64,000 nt of DNA from Variovorax sp. SG517 (GCF_013376045.1 NZ_JABMJG010000010.1:124001-188000), one strand, 5' to 3'; positions 33,261-42,085 are shown, counted from the stretch's first letter. The notes: generated by a model not told the origin, from the letters alone. Numbers and translations are program-made.

Positions 33261-34440
33261 GGTCATCGCGCGCAGGCGTACTTTTGGTTTGCTGGCCGGC
33301 ACCCTGGCGGCGCCTTCGCTGGCCTTGGCGCGCATCAGGCCGCTGCGCATCGGCGTCATCGGTTCATGGTCCGGCCCCTACGCGGGCGGCGGCCGGCAGT
33401 TCGATGCCGGGATGTCCGTGTGGCTCGCGGCGCATAACCAGCACATTGCCGGACGGCCGGTCGAGCTGCTGCGGCGCGACGTGCCGGGCAGTGCGCCCGA
33501 CCAGGCCCGCCGCCAGGCGCTCGACCTCGTGGAAAGCGAGCGCGTCGAGCTGCTCGCCGGCCTGGACTTCAGCTCCAACGCCTATGCCGTGGGCAACGTC
33601 GCCACGCAGGCCAGGCTGCCGCTGATCGTGATGAACGCGGCGTCCTCGGGCATCACGGCGCGCTGCCCGTATGCGGTGCGCGTGTCGTTCACCATCGGGC
33701 AGGTCACGCTGCCATTGGCCCGATGGGCGCTGCAGCAGGGGCTGCGCGACGTCTGCACGGTGGTGGCCGACTACGCCTCGGGCGTCGATGCCGAAAGCGC
33801 CTTCGTCTCGGGCTTCACCGCGGGCGGCGGCCGCATCGGCGCGATGCTGCGGGTGCCGCTGGCCACGCTGGACTATTCGGCCTACATGCTGCGGCTGCGC
33901 GAACTGAAGCCGCAGGCGGTGTTCTTCTTCCTGCCCTCGGGGCAGATGCCGGCCACCTTCCTCAAGTTCTGGCGCGACCGGGGCATGGCCGACACCGGCA
34001 TCCGCCTGCTGGCCACCGGCGACGCCACCGACGACCACTACCTGGAAGGCATCGGCGAGCTGGCCGACGGCCTCGTCACCAGCCACCACTACTCATTTGC
34101 CCACGAGTCGCCGGCCAACCGCCGCTTCACCGGCGTCTTCGAGACCGAATACGGCAGCCATCTGCGGCCAGGCTATTTCGCGGTCGCGGCGCATGACGCC
34201 CTGGAGGCCATCGACGCCGCGATGACCTCGCCCGCCGCACGCGGCAACGCGAGTGGAGAGCGGCTGGTGGATGCGTTCCGCGGGCTGAAGCTCGAAAGCC
34301 CGCGCGGCCCGGTCGAGATCGATGCCCACACCCGCGACATCGTGCAGACCGTGTACATCCGCCGCGTGGAGCGGCGCGACGGGCGGTGGATCAACCGCGA
34401 GTTCGAGCGCTTCGAGCGGGTGCGCGACCCGGGCGTCTGA
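33187..34440 (+). CDS. Orphan branched-chain-type ABC substrate-binding protein
   Basis: 417 residues if GTG 33187 is the start; no clear Shine-Dalgarno. A twin-arginine-like signal (ARRRTFGLLAGTLAAPSLALA) begins near residue 28, so a shorter start is plausible. The mature part has the Peripla_BP_6 pattern: LRIGVIGSWSGPYAGGGRQFDAGMSVWLAAHN, GLDFSSNAYAVGNVA and YFAVAAHDALEAIDAAM. It resembles urea/amide-type binding proteins. No permease or ATPase genes adjoin it, so it must share components encoded elsewhere or act in sensing. Confidence 0.85.
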   Translation: MQDLETRTLAKPGQRAADATEKVASVIARRRTFGLLAGTLAAPSLALARIRPLRIGVIGSWSGPYAGGGRQFDAGMSVWLAAHNQHIAGRPVELLRRDVPGSAPDQARRQALDLVESERVELLAGLDFSSNAYAVGNVATQARLPLIVMNAASSGITARCPYAVRVSFTIGQVTLPLARWALQQGLRDVCTVVADYASGVDAESAFVSGFTAGGGRIGAMLRVPLATLDYSAYMLRLRELKPQAVFFFLPSGQMPATFLKFWRDRGMADTGIRLLATGDATDDHYLEGIGELADGLVTSHHYSFAHESPANRRFTGVFETEYGSHLRPGYFAVAAHDALEAIDAAMTSPAARGNASGERLVDAFRGLKLESPRGPVEIDAHTRDIVQTVYIRRVERRDGRWINREFERFERVRDPGV

Positions 34441-34464
34441 GAAGAGGTTGTCGTCTTCGCCAGA

Positions 34465-34552
34465 AACAGCGCGGAACCGGCTTTGCCGGGCCGCAGGTGT
34501 TGCCCCCGGCAGGGGGTGGCGAAGCGACACGAAGTGCGCGAAGCCTGGGGGA
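34465..34552. repeat. G/C-rich intergenic hairpin repeat between convergent genes
   Basis: CCGGC-TTT-GCCGG (34477-34489) and CCCCC-GGCA-GGGGG (34503-34516) hairpins, followed by a GAAGCGACACGAAGTGCGCGAAG stretch rich in internal repeats. It lies between two converging genes, where it could stop transcription from both sides. It looks like a dispersed intergenic element, but no second copy exists in this window. Confidence 0.5.
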
Positions 34553-34978
34553 TTACTTTTCGATCGGACGCGGACGGCCGTTGTCGTCGATGGCCACGTA
34601 GGTGAAGGTGGCTTGCGTCACCTTGATGTATTCGCCCTGCGCGCGGAAGCGCTCGGCGAAGACTTCGACCATGACCGTGACCGAGGTGCGGCCGATGCGC
34701 ACCAGCTTCGAATAGAACGACAGGATGTCGCCCAGGCGCACGGGCTGCTTGAAGATGAACTCGTTGACCGCCACCGTGGCCTGCCGGCCCTTGGCGTAGC
34801 GCGCGGGGATGACGGAGCCGGCCAGGTCGCACTGCGCCATGACCCAGCCGCCGAAGATGTCGCCGTTGGCGTTGCAGTCCGCCGGCATCGGAATGACCTT
34901 GAGCACCAGCTCCATGTCGGTGGGCAGGCTCTTGAGGGTGGCGGCGGCCGTGGAGGCGGCACTGGAAGTATCTGACAT
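34553..34978 (-). CDS. Acyl-CoA thioesterase, YciA-like hot-dog protein
   Basis: 141 residues from ATG 34978. Hot-dog motifs: MPADCNANGDIFGGWVMAQCDLAGSV (catalytic Asn/Asp region), ATVAVNEFIFKQPVRLGDIL and YIKVTQATFTYVAIDDNGRP. A GTG ten codons upstream (35008) has a much stronger Shine-Dalgarno (GGAGGA, spacing 6), so the true N-terminus may be longer. Hydrolyses acyl-CoA thioesters in the cytoplasm. Divergent from the ABC exporter gene with almost no intergenic space. Confidence 0.88.
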   Translation of the reverse strand: MSDTSSAASTAAATLKSLPTDMELVLKVIPMPADCNANGDIFGGWVMAQCDLAGSVIPARYAKGRQATVAVNEFIFKQPVRLGDILSFYSKLVRIGRTSVTVMVEVFAERFRAQGEYIKVTQATFTYVAIDDNGRPRPIEK

Positions 34979-35019
34979 GGGCACAATCTGGAACAAACAA
35001 GCAATCACGATTGTCCTCC

Positions 35020-36852
35020 ATGCGCCGCAGCGGCGAAGCCCTTCCTTCCTCCCACACGGCCGGCAGCCATCCGCCGCCCCCCTCAGACCGCTCCGACTGG
35101 GCGACGCTGCGCCGCCTGTTTCCCTACCTCTGGCAGTACAAGTGGCGCGTGGCCGCGGCGCTGGCCTTCATGGTCGGCGCCAAGGTGGCCAACGTCGGCG
35201 TGCCGGTGCTGCTGAAGAACCTGGTCGACACCATGACGCCCAAGCCGGACATGGCCCAGGCGCTGCTCATCGTGCCCATCGGGCTGCTGCTGGCCTACGG
35301 GCTGCTGCGCTTCTCGACCTCGCTCTTCGGCGAACTGCGCGAGCTGATCTTCGCCAAGGCCACCGAGGGCACCGCCCGGCAGATCGCGCTGGAGGTGTTC
35401 CGCCACCTGCATTCGCTGAGCCTGCGCTTCCACCTGGAGCGCCAGACCGGCGGCATGACGCGCGACATCGAGCGCGGCACGCGCGGCGTGCACTCGCTCA
35501 TCTCGATGTCGCTGTACAGCATCGTGCCCACCATCATCGAGCTGGTGCTGGTGCTCACCATCCTTGGCGTGAAGTTCGACTCGCTGTTCGTCTGGATCAC
35601 GGCGGCGGCGCTGGTGCTGTACATCGTCTTCACCGTGACGGTGACCGAGTGGCGCACGCAGTTCCGCAAGACCATGAACGAGCTCGACTCGGTGGCGCAA
35701 AGCCGCGCGGTCGATTCGCTGCTGAACTACGAGACGGTCAAGTACTTCAACAACGAGGACTTCGAGGCCGGCCGCTACGACGCCAGCCTCGACCGCTACC
35801 GCAAGGCCGCCATCAAGAGCCAGCGCACGCTGAGCATGCTCAACACCGGCCAGCAGGCGCTCATTGCCATCAGCCTGGTGCTCATGCTGTGGCGCGCCAC
35901 CTCGGGTGTGGTCGACGGGCGCATGACGCTGGGCGACCTGGTGATGGTCAACGCCTTCATGATCCAGCTCTACATTCCGCTCAATTTCCTGGGCGTGATC
36001 TACCGCGAGATCAAGCAGAGCCTGACCGATCTCGACAAGATGTTCGTGCTGATGGAAAAGGAGCGCGAGGTGCGCGACGCTCCTGATGCGCAGCCGCTGG
36101 CCGGCGTGGATGCCACGGTGCGCTTCGAGGACGTGAGCTTCGCCTACGAGCCCGCGCGGCCCATCCTGAAGCACGTGAGCTTCGAGATCCCGACAGGCAA
36201 GACGGTGGCCGTGGTCGGCCCCTCGGGCTCGGGCAAGTCGACGCTGGCGCGGCTGCTGTACCGCTTCTACGATGTACAGCAGGGCCGCATCACCATCGGC
36301 GGCCAGGACATCCGCGAGGTGACGCAGTCGAGCGTGCGCCACGCCATCGGCATCGTTCCGCAGGACACGGTGCTGTTCAACGACACCGTCGAATACAACA
36401 TCGCCTACGGCCGCCCCGGCGCCACGCGCGAGGAAGTGGAAGCCGCCGCCCGCGCCGCGCGCATCCACGACTTCATCGTCGCCACGCCCAAGGGCTACGA
36501 AACGACCGTGGGCGAGCGCGGCCTGAAGCTCTCGGGCGGCGAGAAGCAGCGCGTGGCCATTGCGCGCACGCTGCTGAAGAACCCGCCGATCGTGATCTTC
36601 GACGAGGCCACCTCGGCACTCGACTCGGCCAACGAACGCGCCATCCAGTCGGAGCTCAAGAGCGCCGCGCAGGACAAGACCACGCTGGTCATCGCGCACC
36701 GGCTGTCGACGGTGGTGGACGCGCACGAGATCCTGGTGCTTGAAAGCGGCGTGATCGTCGAGCGCGGCACGCACGCCGAGCTCCTTGCGAAGCAGGGCCG
36801 CTACGCTCAGATGTGGGCTTTGCAGAAGAGCGAAGCAGCACCGCTGATGTAG
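35020..36852 (+). CDS. Atm1-type ABC transporter (fused permease and ATPase)
   Basis: 610 residues. An N-terminal six-helix membrane domain (about 40-330) contains the Atm1-family motif NYETVKYFNNEDFEAGRY and QSLTDLDKMFVLME. The ATPase domain (about 365-600) has Walker A GPSGSGKST, signature LSGGEKQRVAIARTL, Walker B PIVIFDEATSALDS and the H-loop IAHRLSTV. Atm1/HMT1 relatives export glutathione-derived compounds linked to iron-sulfur or metal homeostasis. ATG 35020 is chosen; a TTG three codons earlier is in frame. Confidence 0.92.
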   Translation: MRRSGEALPSSHTAGSHPPPPSDRSDWATLRRLFPYLWQYKWRVAAALAFMVGAKVANVGVPVLLKNLVDTMTPKPDMAQALLIVPIGLLLAYGLLRFSTSLFGELRELIFAKATEGTARQIALEVFRHLHSLSLRFHLERQTGGMTRDIERGTRGVHSLISMSLYSIVPTIIELVLVLTILGVKFDSLFVWITAAALVLYIVFTVTVTEWRTQFRKTMNELDSVAQSRAVDSLLNYETVKYFNNEDFEAGRYDASLDRYRKAAIKSQRTLSMLNTGQQALIAISLVLMLWRATSGVVDGRMTLGDLVMVNAFMIQLYIPLNFLGVIYREIKQSLTDLDKMFVLMEKEREVRDAPDAQPLAGVDATVRFEDVSFAYEPARPILKHVSFEIPTGKTVAVVGPSGSGKSTLARLLYRFYDVQQGRITIGGQDIREVTQSSVRHAIGIVPQDTVLFNDTVEYNIAYGRPGATREEVEAAARAARIHDFIVATPKGYETTVGERGLKLSGGEKQRVAIARTLLKNPPIVIFDEATSALDSANERAIQSELKSAAQDKTTLVIAHRLSTVVDAHEILVLESGVIVERGTHAELLAKQGRYAQMWALQKSEAAPLM

Positions 36853-36898
36853 CGCGATCATCCGTTCCTTCTTTTTTATCGATTCCAGGAGTTCAGAC

Positions 36899-37837
36899 GT
36901 GTCGAACAAGATCCCCCTGCTGGTGCTCAACAGCCTCTCGAGCGCCCACCAGGCCCAGATCGCCGAGGTCTACGACATGACCTACGCCTTCGGCCCCGAG
37001 CAGCGCGCGGCCGCCATCGCCGAGCACGGCAAGAAGTTTCGTGCGGTGTTGACCATCGGCGTGATCGGAATCACGCCCGAGGAGATCGACGCGATGCCGG
37101 CTGTGGAGCTGATCTGCTGCATGGGCGCGGGCTACGAAGGCGTGCCGCTCGAAGTGACGCGCGCACGCGGCATCGCCACCGCCAACGGCGCCGGCACCAA
37201 CGACGACTGCGTGGCCGACCACGCCTTCGGCCTCCTGATCGGCATCGTGCGCGAGTTCCGCAAGCTCGACCGGCTGTGCCGCGAGGGCGTGTGGCGCGAA
37301 GCCATTCCGCAGCCGCCGAACGTGTCGGGCAAGAAGCTGGGCATCCTTGGGATGGGCACCATCGGCCAGAAGATCGCGAAGCGCGCGGCGGCCTTCGACA
37401 TGGAAGTGGGCTATCACAACCGCAAGCCGAAGGAAGGCGTGACGCAGCGCTACTTCGACGACCTGAAGTCGCTCGCCGCATGGGCTGACTTCCTGGTGCT
37501 GGCGGCTCCGGGCGGCCCGGCGACGAAGCACCTGGTCAATGCCGAAGTGCTCGACGCGCTGGGGCCGCAGGGCTACCTGGTGAGCATCGGGCGCGGCAGC
37601 GTGGTCGACACCGAGGCGCTGGCAGCGGCGCTGCGCGAGAACCGCATCGCCGGTGCAGGCCTCGACGTGTACGAGAGCGAGCCGAAGCGGCCCGAGCAGC
37701 TGATCGGGTTGGACAACGTGTTGCTCACGCCGCACATGGCGGGCTGGTCGCCTGAGGCGACGCAGAAGTCGGTGGACCACTTTCTCGCGAATGCCGAAGG
37801 GCACTTTGCTGGGCGGGGCGTCGTTACACCCATTTGA
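36899..37837 (+). CDS. D-2-hydroxyacid dehydrogenase
   Basis: 312 residues, GTG start with AGGAG eight bases upstream. NAD(P) domain GILGMGTIGQKIAKRAA; the strand-end sequence YHNRKPK has basic residues suggesting NADP use, as in glyoxylate/hydroxypyruvate reductases. Catalytic residues: Arg in SIGRGSVVDTEAL, Glu in DVYESEPK, His in LTPHMAGWS. Reduces 2-oxoacids in the cytoplasm; exact substrate not determined. Monocistronic in appearance, facing the amidase gene across a long hairpin repeat. Confidence 0.92.
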   Translation: MSNKIPLLVLNSLSSAHQAQIAEVYDMTYAFGPEQRAAAIAEHGKKFRAVLTIGVIGITPEEIDAMPAVELICCMGAGYEGVPLEVTRARGIATANGAGTNDDCVADHAFGLLIGIVREFRKLDRLCREGVWREAIPQPPNVSGKKLGILGMGTIGQKIAKRAAAFDMEVGYHNRKPKEGVTQRYFDDLKSLAAWADFLVLAAPGGPATKHLVNAEVLDALGPQGYLVSIGRGSVVDTEALAAALRENRIAGAGLDVYESEPKRPEQLIGLDNVLLTPHMAGWSPEATQKSVDHFLANAEGHFAGRGVVTPI

Positions 37838-37846
37838 TGTCTTGCT

Positions 37847-37945
37847 CCTTCCCCCTCTGGGGGAAGGTTGGGATGGGGGCAGGCAGAGCGGCCGCAATGA
37901 GCGCCGTTTGCCCCCACCCCCGCCCTCCCCCAGAGGGGGAGGGAG
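37847..37945. repeat. Inverted pair of G-rich hairpin repeats between convergent genes
   Basis: CCTTCCCCC-TCT-GGGGGAAGG plus a GTTGGGATGGGGGC tail is followed, 30-odd bases later, by the same design inverted (GCCCCCACCCCCGCCCTCCCCC... ending GGGGGAGGG). The two halves can pair into one long stem. It is similar in organisation, though not sequence, to the repeats around DUF559. Likely also a bidirectional terminator. Confidence 0.65.
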
Positions 37946-39388
37946 TCAAGCCAATACCGGGGGGCGGTGAGATGCCCACCCGCACGCTTGGTCATAGGCA
38001 TGCCCCAGCCGCAGCACGTCGAGATCCGAATGGATCGGCCCCGCCAGCTGCAGCCCCATCGGCAGCCCGCCTTCGCCGAAGCCCGCGCGCACGTTCAGCG
38101 TCGGCAGCCCCGCCAGCGTGAACGGCGTGACGATCTCCATCCAGCGGTGGTAGGTGTCGTTCTTCACGCCGGCCACCCCGGCCGGCCAGTGCAGCTCGGC
38201 ATCGAAGGGAAAGACCTGCGCCGTCGGCGCCAGCACGAAGTCGAAGCGCTCGAAGAGCCTGAGAAAGGCGCGGTACACGTTCGAGCGGTACACCGAAGCC
38301 TGATAGAGCGAGGCCGCGTCGAGATGCCGGCTTTGCTCGATCTCCCACTGCGCCTCGGGCTTGAGCTGCGCGAACAGCTTCGGGTCGCTCAGGTAGGCGC
38401 CCAGCTTGCCGCCCACGAGCAGCTGCCGCAGTCGCAGCCAGGCGCTCCAGTTGTGCTCGCGCGGCACGTCGAGCGTGCAGGGCTCGACCTCGCAGCCGAT
38501 GTCGCGGAAGGTGCCGAGTGCCTTCTCTCCGAGCTCGCGGATGCCGGGCTCCAGCGGCAGCTCGGGCCAGATGCTGCCGAGCCAGCCGATGCGCAGGCCC
38601 TTCCCGTCGCCCTCCAGCCGCAGTTCGTCGGGCGAGGGCAGGGCGTGCGGCGACGACAGCGGCACGCGTGCGTCGAAGCCCGCCTGCACGGCCAGCAGCC
38701 GCGCCGCGTCTTCCACCGTGCGCGCCATCGGGCCCTCGCAGCCCAGCTGCTGGAAGAACAGTTCCTCGTCCGGGTTGCCCGGCACGCGACCGCGCGAGGG
38801 CCGCATGCCGATCACGTTGTTGAACGCCGCCGGATTGCGCAGCGACCCCATCATGTCGCTGCCGTCCGCAACCGGCAGCATGCCCAGGGCCAGCGCCACC
38901 GCGGCGCCGCCGCTGCTGCCGCCCGCGCTGCGGTCGGGCGCATAGGCGTTGCGTGTGATGCCGAACACGGTGTTGTAGGTGTGCGAGCCGAGGCCGAATT
39001 CGGGCGTGTTGGTCTTGCCGATGACGACGGCGCCGGCCGCCCTGGCGCGGGCCACGTGCAGGCTGTCGGCCCGGGCGGCGGAGCGCGGCGACAGCGGGGA
39101 GCCCATGGAAGTCGGCAGGCCGGCGGCATGGCTCAGGTCCTTCACCGCCAGCGGAAAGCCGTGCATCCAGCCGCGCCGTTCGCCGCGTGCCAGTTCGGCG
39201 TCGCGCTCGTCGGCCTCGGCCAGCGACTGCGCCGGATCGCGCAGCGACACGATGGCGTTGAAGCGCGGGTTCAGCGCCTCGACGCGGGCCAGCGAGGCCT
39301 GCATCAGCTCCCGGCAGGACACCTCGCGCGCGGCGATGCGGCGGGAGAGTTCGGTGGCGCTGAGGTCGAGCAGGTCGGCTTGGGGCAT
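37946..39388 (-). CDS. Amidase signature family enzyme
   Basis: 480 residues from ATG 39388; the open frame extends further upstream but over the LysR promoter. Amidase-signature triad: Lys in FPLAVKDLSHAAG, cis-Ser in DRSAGGSSGG and nucleophile Ser in GSSGGAAVALALG. The C-terminal MGLQLAGP is typical. No signal peptide. It hydrolyses an amide of unknown structure. Divergent from a LysR gene 61 bp away, which may control it. Confidence 0.9.
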   Translation of the reverse strand: MPQADLLDLSATELSRRIAAREVSCRELMQASLARVEALNPRFNAIVSLRDPAQSLAEADERDAELARGERRGWMHGFPLAVKDLSHAAGLPTSMGSPLSPRSAARADSLHVARARAAGAVVIGKTNTPEFGLGSHTYNTVFGITRNAYAPDRSAGGSSGGAAVALALGMLPVADGSDMMGSLRNPAAFNNVIGMRPSRGRVPGNPDEELFFQQLGCEGPMARTVEDAARLLAVQAGFDARVPLSSPHALPSPDELRLEGDGKGLRIGWLGSIWPELPLEPGIRELGEKALGTFRDIGCEVEPCTLDVPREHNWSAWLRLRQLLVGGKLGAYLSDPKLFAQLKPEAQWEIEQSRHLDAASLYQASVYRSNVYRAFLRLFERFDFVLAPTAQVFPFDAELHWPAGVAGVKNDTYHRWMEIVTPFTLAGLPTLNVRAGFGEGGLPMGLQLAGPIHSDLDVLRLGHAYDQACGWASHRPPVLA

Positions 39389-39424
39389 GGCGGATGAGGG
39401 AAAAGGAGGGGGAGCCCAGTATGG

Positions 39425-39448
39425 CGCGGCGCTCGCATAATCGCCGCG
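39425..39448. promoter_or_regulatory. Inverted repeat in the amidase/LysR divergent promoter
   Basis: CGCGGCG and CGCCGCG flank a 10-base spacer that contains CATAAT, ending one base before the LysR ATG. It could be an autoregulatory LysR site or an mRNA hairpin masking the start. Inference only. Confidence 0.35.
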
Positions 39449-39449
39449 T

Positions 39450-40433
39450 ATGGAAACAAAGTGGCTCGAAGACTTCATCAGCCTTGCGGAAACGCGCAGC
39501 TTCAGCCGCTCGGCCCAATTGAGGCACGTAACGCAGCCGGCGTTCTCCCGCCGCATCCAGGCGCTCGAAGGCTGGGCCGGCACCGACCTGGTGGACCGCA
39601 GCTCGTACCCCACGCGGCTCACGCCCGCGGGCCAGACACTCTACAGCCAGGCCATCGAGATGCTGCAGTCGCTGCAGAGCACCCGCGCCATGCTGCGCGG
39701 CCACTCGGCCGCCGGGCAGGACGTGATCGAGATCGCGGTGCCGCACACGCTGGCCTTCACCTTCTTCCCCTCGTGGGTGACCAGCCTCAGGGAGCACTTC
39801 GGGCCCATCAAAAGCCGCCTGATCGCGCTCAACGTGCATGACGCGGTGCTGCGGCTCGTCGAAGGCAGCTGCGACCTGCTGATCGCCTATCACCACCCCT
39901 CGCAGCCGCTGCAGCTCGACGCGAACAAGTACGAGATGGTCAGCCTCGGCGAGGAAACCGTGGCCCCCTGGGTCAAGGCCGACGCCGAGGGCGCTCCGCG
40001 CTACCGCCTGCCGGGCCGGCCCGGCCAGCCGCTGCCCTACCTGGGCTATGCGCCGGGCGCCTACCTGGGCCGCGTGGTCGACCAGCTGCTGAAGGAATCG
40101 GGCACCGCCATCCACCTCGACCGCGTGTACGAGACCGACATGGCCGAGGGCCTGAAGGTCATGGCGCTCGAAGGGCACGGCATCGCCTTCCTGCCGCAGA
40201 GCGCGGTGCGCAAGGAGATCAAGGCCCGCAAGCTGGTGAGCGCGCTGCCGCCCGAGATCGACAGCCTGGAAGCCACCATGGAAATCCGCGCGTACCGCGA
40301 GCGCCCGGGAACGCCGGCTCCGCTCAAGGCCGGCGCCGGCCGTGCGGCGCTGAAGGCGGCCGACACCCTGCAGCCCAAGCGCACGGCTGATGCGCTGTGG
40401 TCCTACCTGGTCGGCACCCAGCCGCAGCGCTGA
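39450..40433 (+). CDS. LysR family transcriptional regulator (HypT/QseD-like)
   Basis: 327 residues. The N-terminus METKWLEDFISLAETRSFSRSAQLRHVTQPAFSRRIQALEGWAGTDLVDRSSYPTRLT is typical of the HypT/YjiE-like LysR group. The effector domain follows (VIEIAVPHTLAFTFFPSW, GHGIAFLPQSAV). It is divergent from the amidase and upstream of aspartase on the same strand, so either could be its target. Cysteine content of the effector domain is low, so hypochlorite sensing as in HypT is uncertain. Confidence 0.9.
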   Translation: METKWLEDFISLAETRSFSRSAQLRHVTQPAFSRRIQALEGWAGTDLVDRSSYPTRLTPAGQTLYSQAIEMLQSLQSTRAMLRGHSAAGQDVIEIAVPHTLAFTFFPSWVTSLREHFGPIKSRLIALNVHDAVLRLVEGSCDLLIAYHHPSQPLQLDANKYEMVSLGEETVAPWVKADAEGAPRYRLPGRPGQPLPYLGYAPGAYLGRVVDQLLKESGTAIHLDRVYETDMAEGLKVMALEGHGIAFLPQSAVRKEIKARKLVSALPPEIDSLEATMEIRAYRERPGTPAPLKAGAGRAALKAADTLQPKRTADALWSYLVGTQPQR

Positions 40434-40455
40434 CGGCAGGCGGCTTCACCGGAAT

Positions 40456-40470
40456 TTGTGCATCGCACAA
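40456..40470. promoter_or_regulatory. Palindrome TTGTGC-ATC-GCACAA upstream of aspartase
   Basis: Six-base perfect arms around a 3-base centre, 22 bases after the LysR stop and about 150 bases before aspA, followed closely by TATAAA (40473-40478), which could serve as a -10 element. Candidate regulator site for aspA. Confidence 0.4.
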
Positions 40471-40574
40471 TCTATAAATGCCGCGCATAGGCCCTCCCGC
40501 AAAAGGCATTGGCGCACCGAATCCGGCGCCACTACAGTCGCGGCTGCTTTTCGCTGTCACGCCCCCAACCCACG

Positions 40575-40601
40575 GCACGCGCCCTACGCGTGCTTTTTTT
40601 T
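40575..40601 (+). terminator. Terminator/attenuator directly before aspA
   Basis: GCACGCG-CCCTA-CGCGTGC hairpin followed by eight T residues, ending only 17 bases before the aspA ATG. No promoter fits between it and aspA, so aspA transcription must read through. This makes it a likely conditional terminator or attenuator, though it could also simply end the LysR transcript. Confidence 0.7.
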
Positions 40602-40618
40602 AAGCCGAGGAACCGCAG

Positions 40619-42085
40619 ATGAGCTCCAACTTCAGGACGGAACACGACTTCCTCGGCGAGAAGCAGATCCCCGCCATTGCCTACTGGGGCGTGCACACGG
40701 CGCGCGCGGTCGAGAATTTCCCCATCTCCGGCACCCGCATCTCGGCCATGCCCGACCTGGTGCGCGCGCTGGCCTACGTGAAGAAGGCCGCCACCCGGGC
40801 CAACGCCGACCTCGGCGCCATCGACCGCGACCGCGCCGCGGCCATCATCCTGGCCTGCGACGACATCGTCGACGGCAAGCTGCTCGACGAGTTCGTGGTC
40901 GACGTCATCCAGGGCGGCGCCGGCACCTCGACCAACATGAACGCCAACGAGGTCATCTGCAACCTCGCGCTGGAAAAACTGGGCCACGAGAAGGCGCGCT
41001 ACGACGTGCTCCACCCCAACGACCACGTCAACGCCTCGCAGAGCACCAACGACGTGTACCCCACGGCGGTGCGCCTGGCGCTGTGGTTCGCCATCGGCCG
41101 GCTGCTGGAGTCGATGGCTTCGCTGCGCCGCGCCTTCGAGGCCAAGGCGCTGGAGTTCAAGGACATCCTCAAGATCGGCCGCACCCAGCTGCAGGACGCG
41201 GTGCCCATGACCCTGGGCCAGGAGTTCCTGACCTACGCAATCATGATCGAGGAGGACGAGGCCCGCCTGCGCGAGGCACGTGCGCTCATCGAGGAAATCA
41301 ACCTCGGCGCCACCGCCATCGGCACCGGCATCAACGCGCCGCACGGCTACGCCAACCTCGCCTGCCAGTACCTCGCCGAGCAGACCGGCGTGCCGCTGAA
41401 GCAGGCGGCCAACCTCATCGAGGCCACGCAGGACACGGGCGCCTTCGTGCAGCTGTCGGGCGTGCTCAAGCGCGTGGCGACCAAGCTCAGCAAGACCTGC
41501 AACGACCTGCGCCTGCTCTCCAGCGGCCCCCAGGCCGGCTTCGGCGAGATCAGGCTGCCGGCGCGGCAGGCGGGCTCGTCGATCATGCCGGGCAAGGTGA
41601 ACCCGGTGATCCCGGAAGTCATGAACCAGGTGGCCTTCGAGGTCATCGGCAACGACATCACCGTGACGCTGGCGTCCGAAGCCGGCCAGTTGCAGCTCAA
41701 CGCCTTCGAGCCGATCATGGGCTGGAGCCTGTTCAAGAGCATCCAGCACCTGAGCCGGGCCTGCACCACGCTGCAGCACAACTGCGTCGAGGGCATCGAG
41801 GCGAACCGCGAATTCCTGGCGAAGCGGGTGCGGGAGTCGGTCACGCTGGTCACGGCGCTCAACCCGCTCATCGGCTACGAGAAGGCCGCGCTCATCGCCA
41901 AGACCGCGCTGGCCACCGGCGGGCCGATCGACCTCGTGGCCGAATCGCTGGGCATCATGACCCGCGCCGAGATGGACGCGCTGCTGGTGCCCGAGAACCT
42001 CACGCAGCCGGTGCGCCTGTCGACGGCACCGGTGCCGGCAGCGGCCGAGCCGACGGTCAACAATCCGGGCACAAAGGCTGCTTAG
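40619..42085 (+). CDS. aspA: Aspartate ammonia-lyase
   Basis: 488 residues; SD CGAGGAA. It has the fumarase/aspartase signature GSSIMPGKVNPVIPEVMNQV with the flexible catalytic loop Ser, plus HPNDHVNASQSTNDVYPT and GAGTSTNMNANEV substrate-binding segments and DTGAFVQLSGVLKR typical of aspartase. It converts L-aspartate to fumarate and ammonia in the cytoplasm. gltIJKL, an acidic amino acid importer, follows on the same strand, so uptake and deamination are paired. The upstream hairpin suggests regulated read-through. Confidence 0.94.
   Translation: MSSNFRTEHDFLGEKQIPAIAYWGVHTARAVENFPISGTRISAMPDLVRALAYVKKAATRANADLGAIDRDRAAAIILACDDIVDGKLLDEFVVDVIQGGAGTSTNMNANEVICNLALEKLGHEKARYDVLHPNDHVNASQSTNDVYPTAVRLALWFAIGRLLESMASLRRAFEAKALEFKDILKIGRTQLQDAVPMTLGQEFLTYAIMIEEDEARLREARALIEEINLGATAIGTGINAPHGYANLACQYLAEQTGVPLKQAANLIEATQDTGAFVQLSGVLKRVATKLSKTCNDLRLLSSGPQAGFGEIRLPARQAGSSIMPGKVNPVIPEVMNQVAFEVIGNDITVTLASEAGQLQLNAFEPIMGWSLFKSIQHLSRACTTLQHNCVEGIEANREFLAKRVRESVTLVTALNPLIGYEKAALIAKTALATGGPIDLVAESLGIMTRAEMDALLVPENLTQPVRLSTAPVPAAAEPTVNNPGTKAA

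Noticed and set aside
35083..36930. 615-codon frame antisense to the Atm1-type exporter
   Set aside because: Low-complexity His/Arg/Ala-rich translation typical of antisense shadows; the plus-strand exporter is unmistakable.
40478..40603. 41-codon frame ending in the aspA attenuator T tract as a definite gene
   Set aside because: It lacks a ribosome binding site and is not enriched in Asp or Asn codons; mentioned only as part of the attenuator hypothesis.
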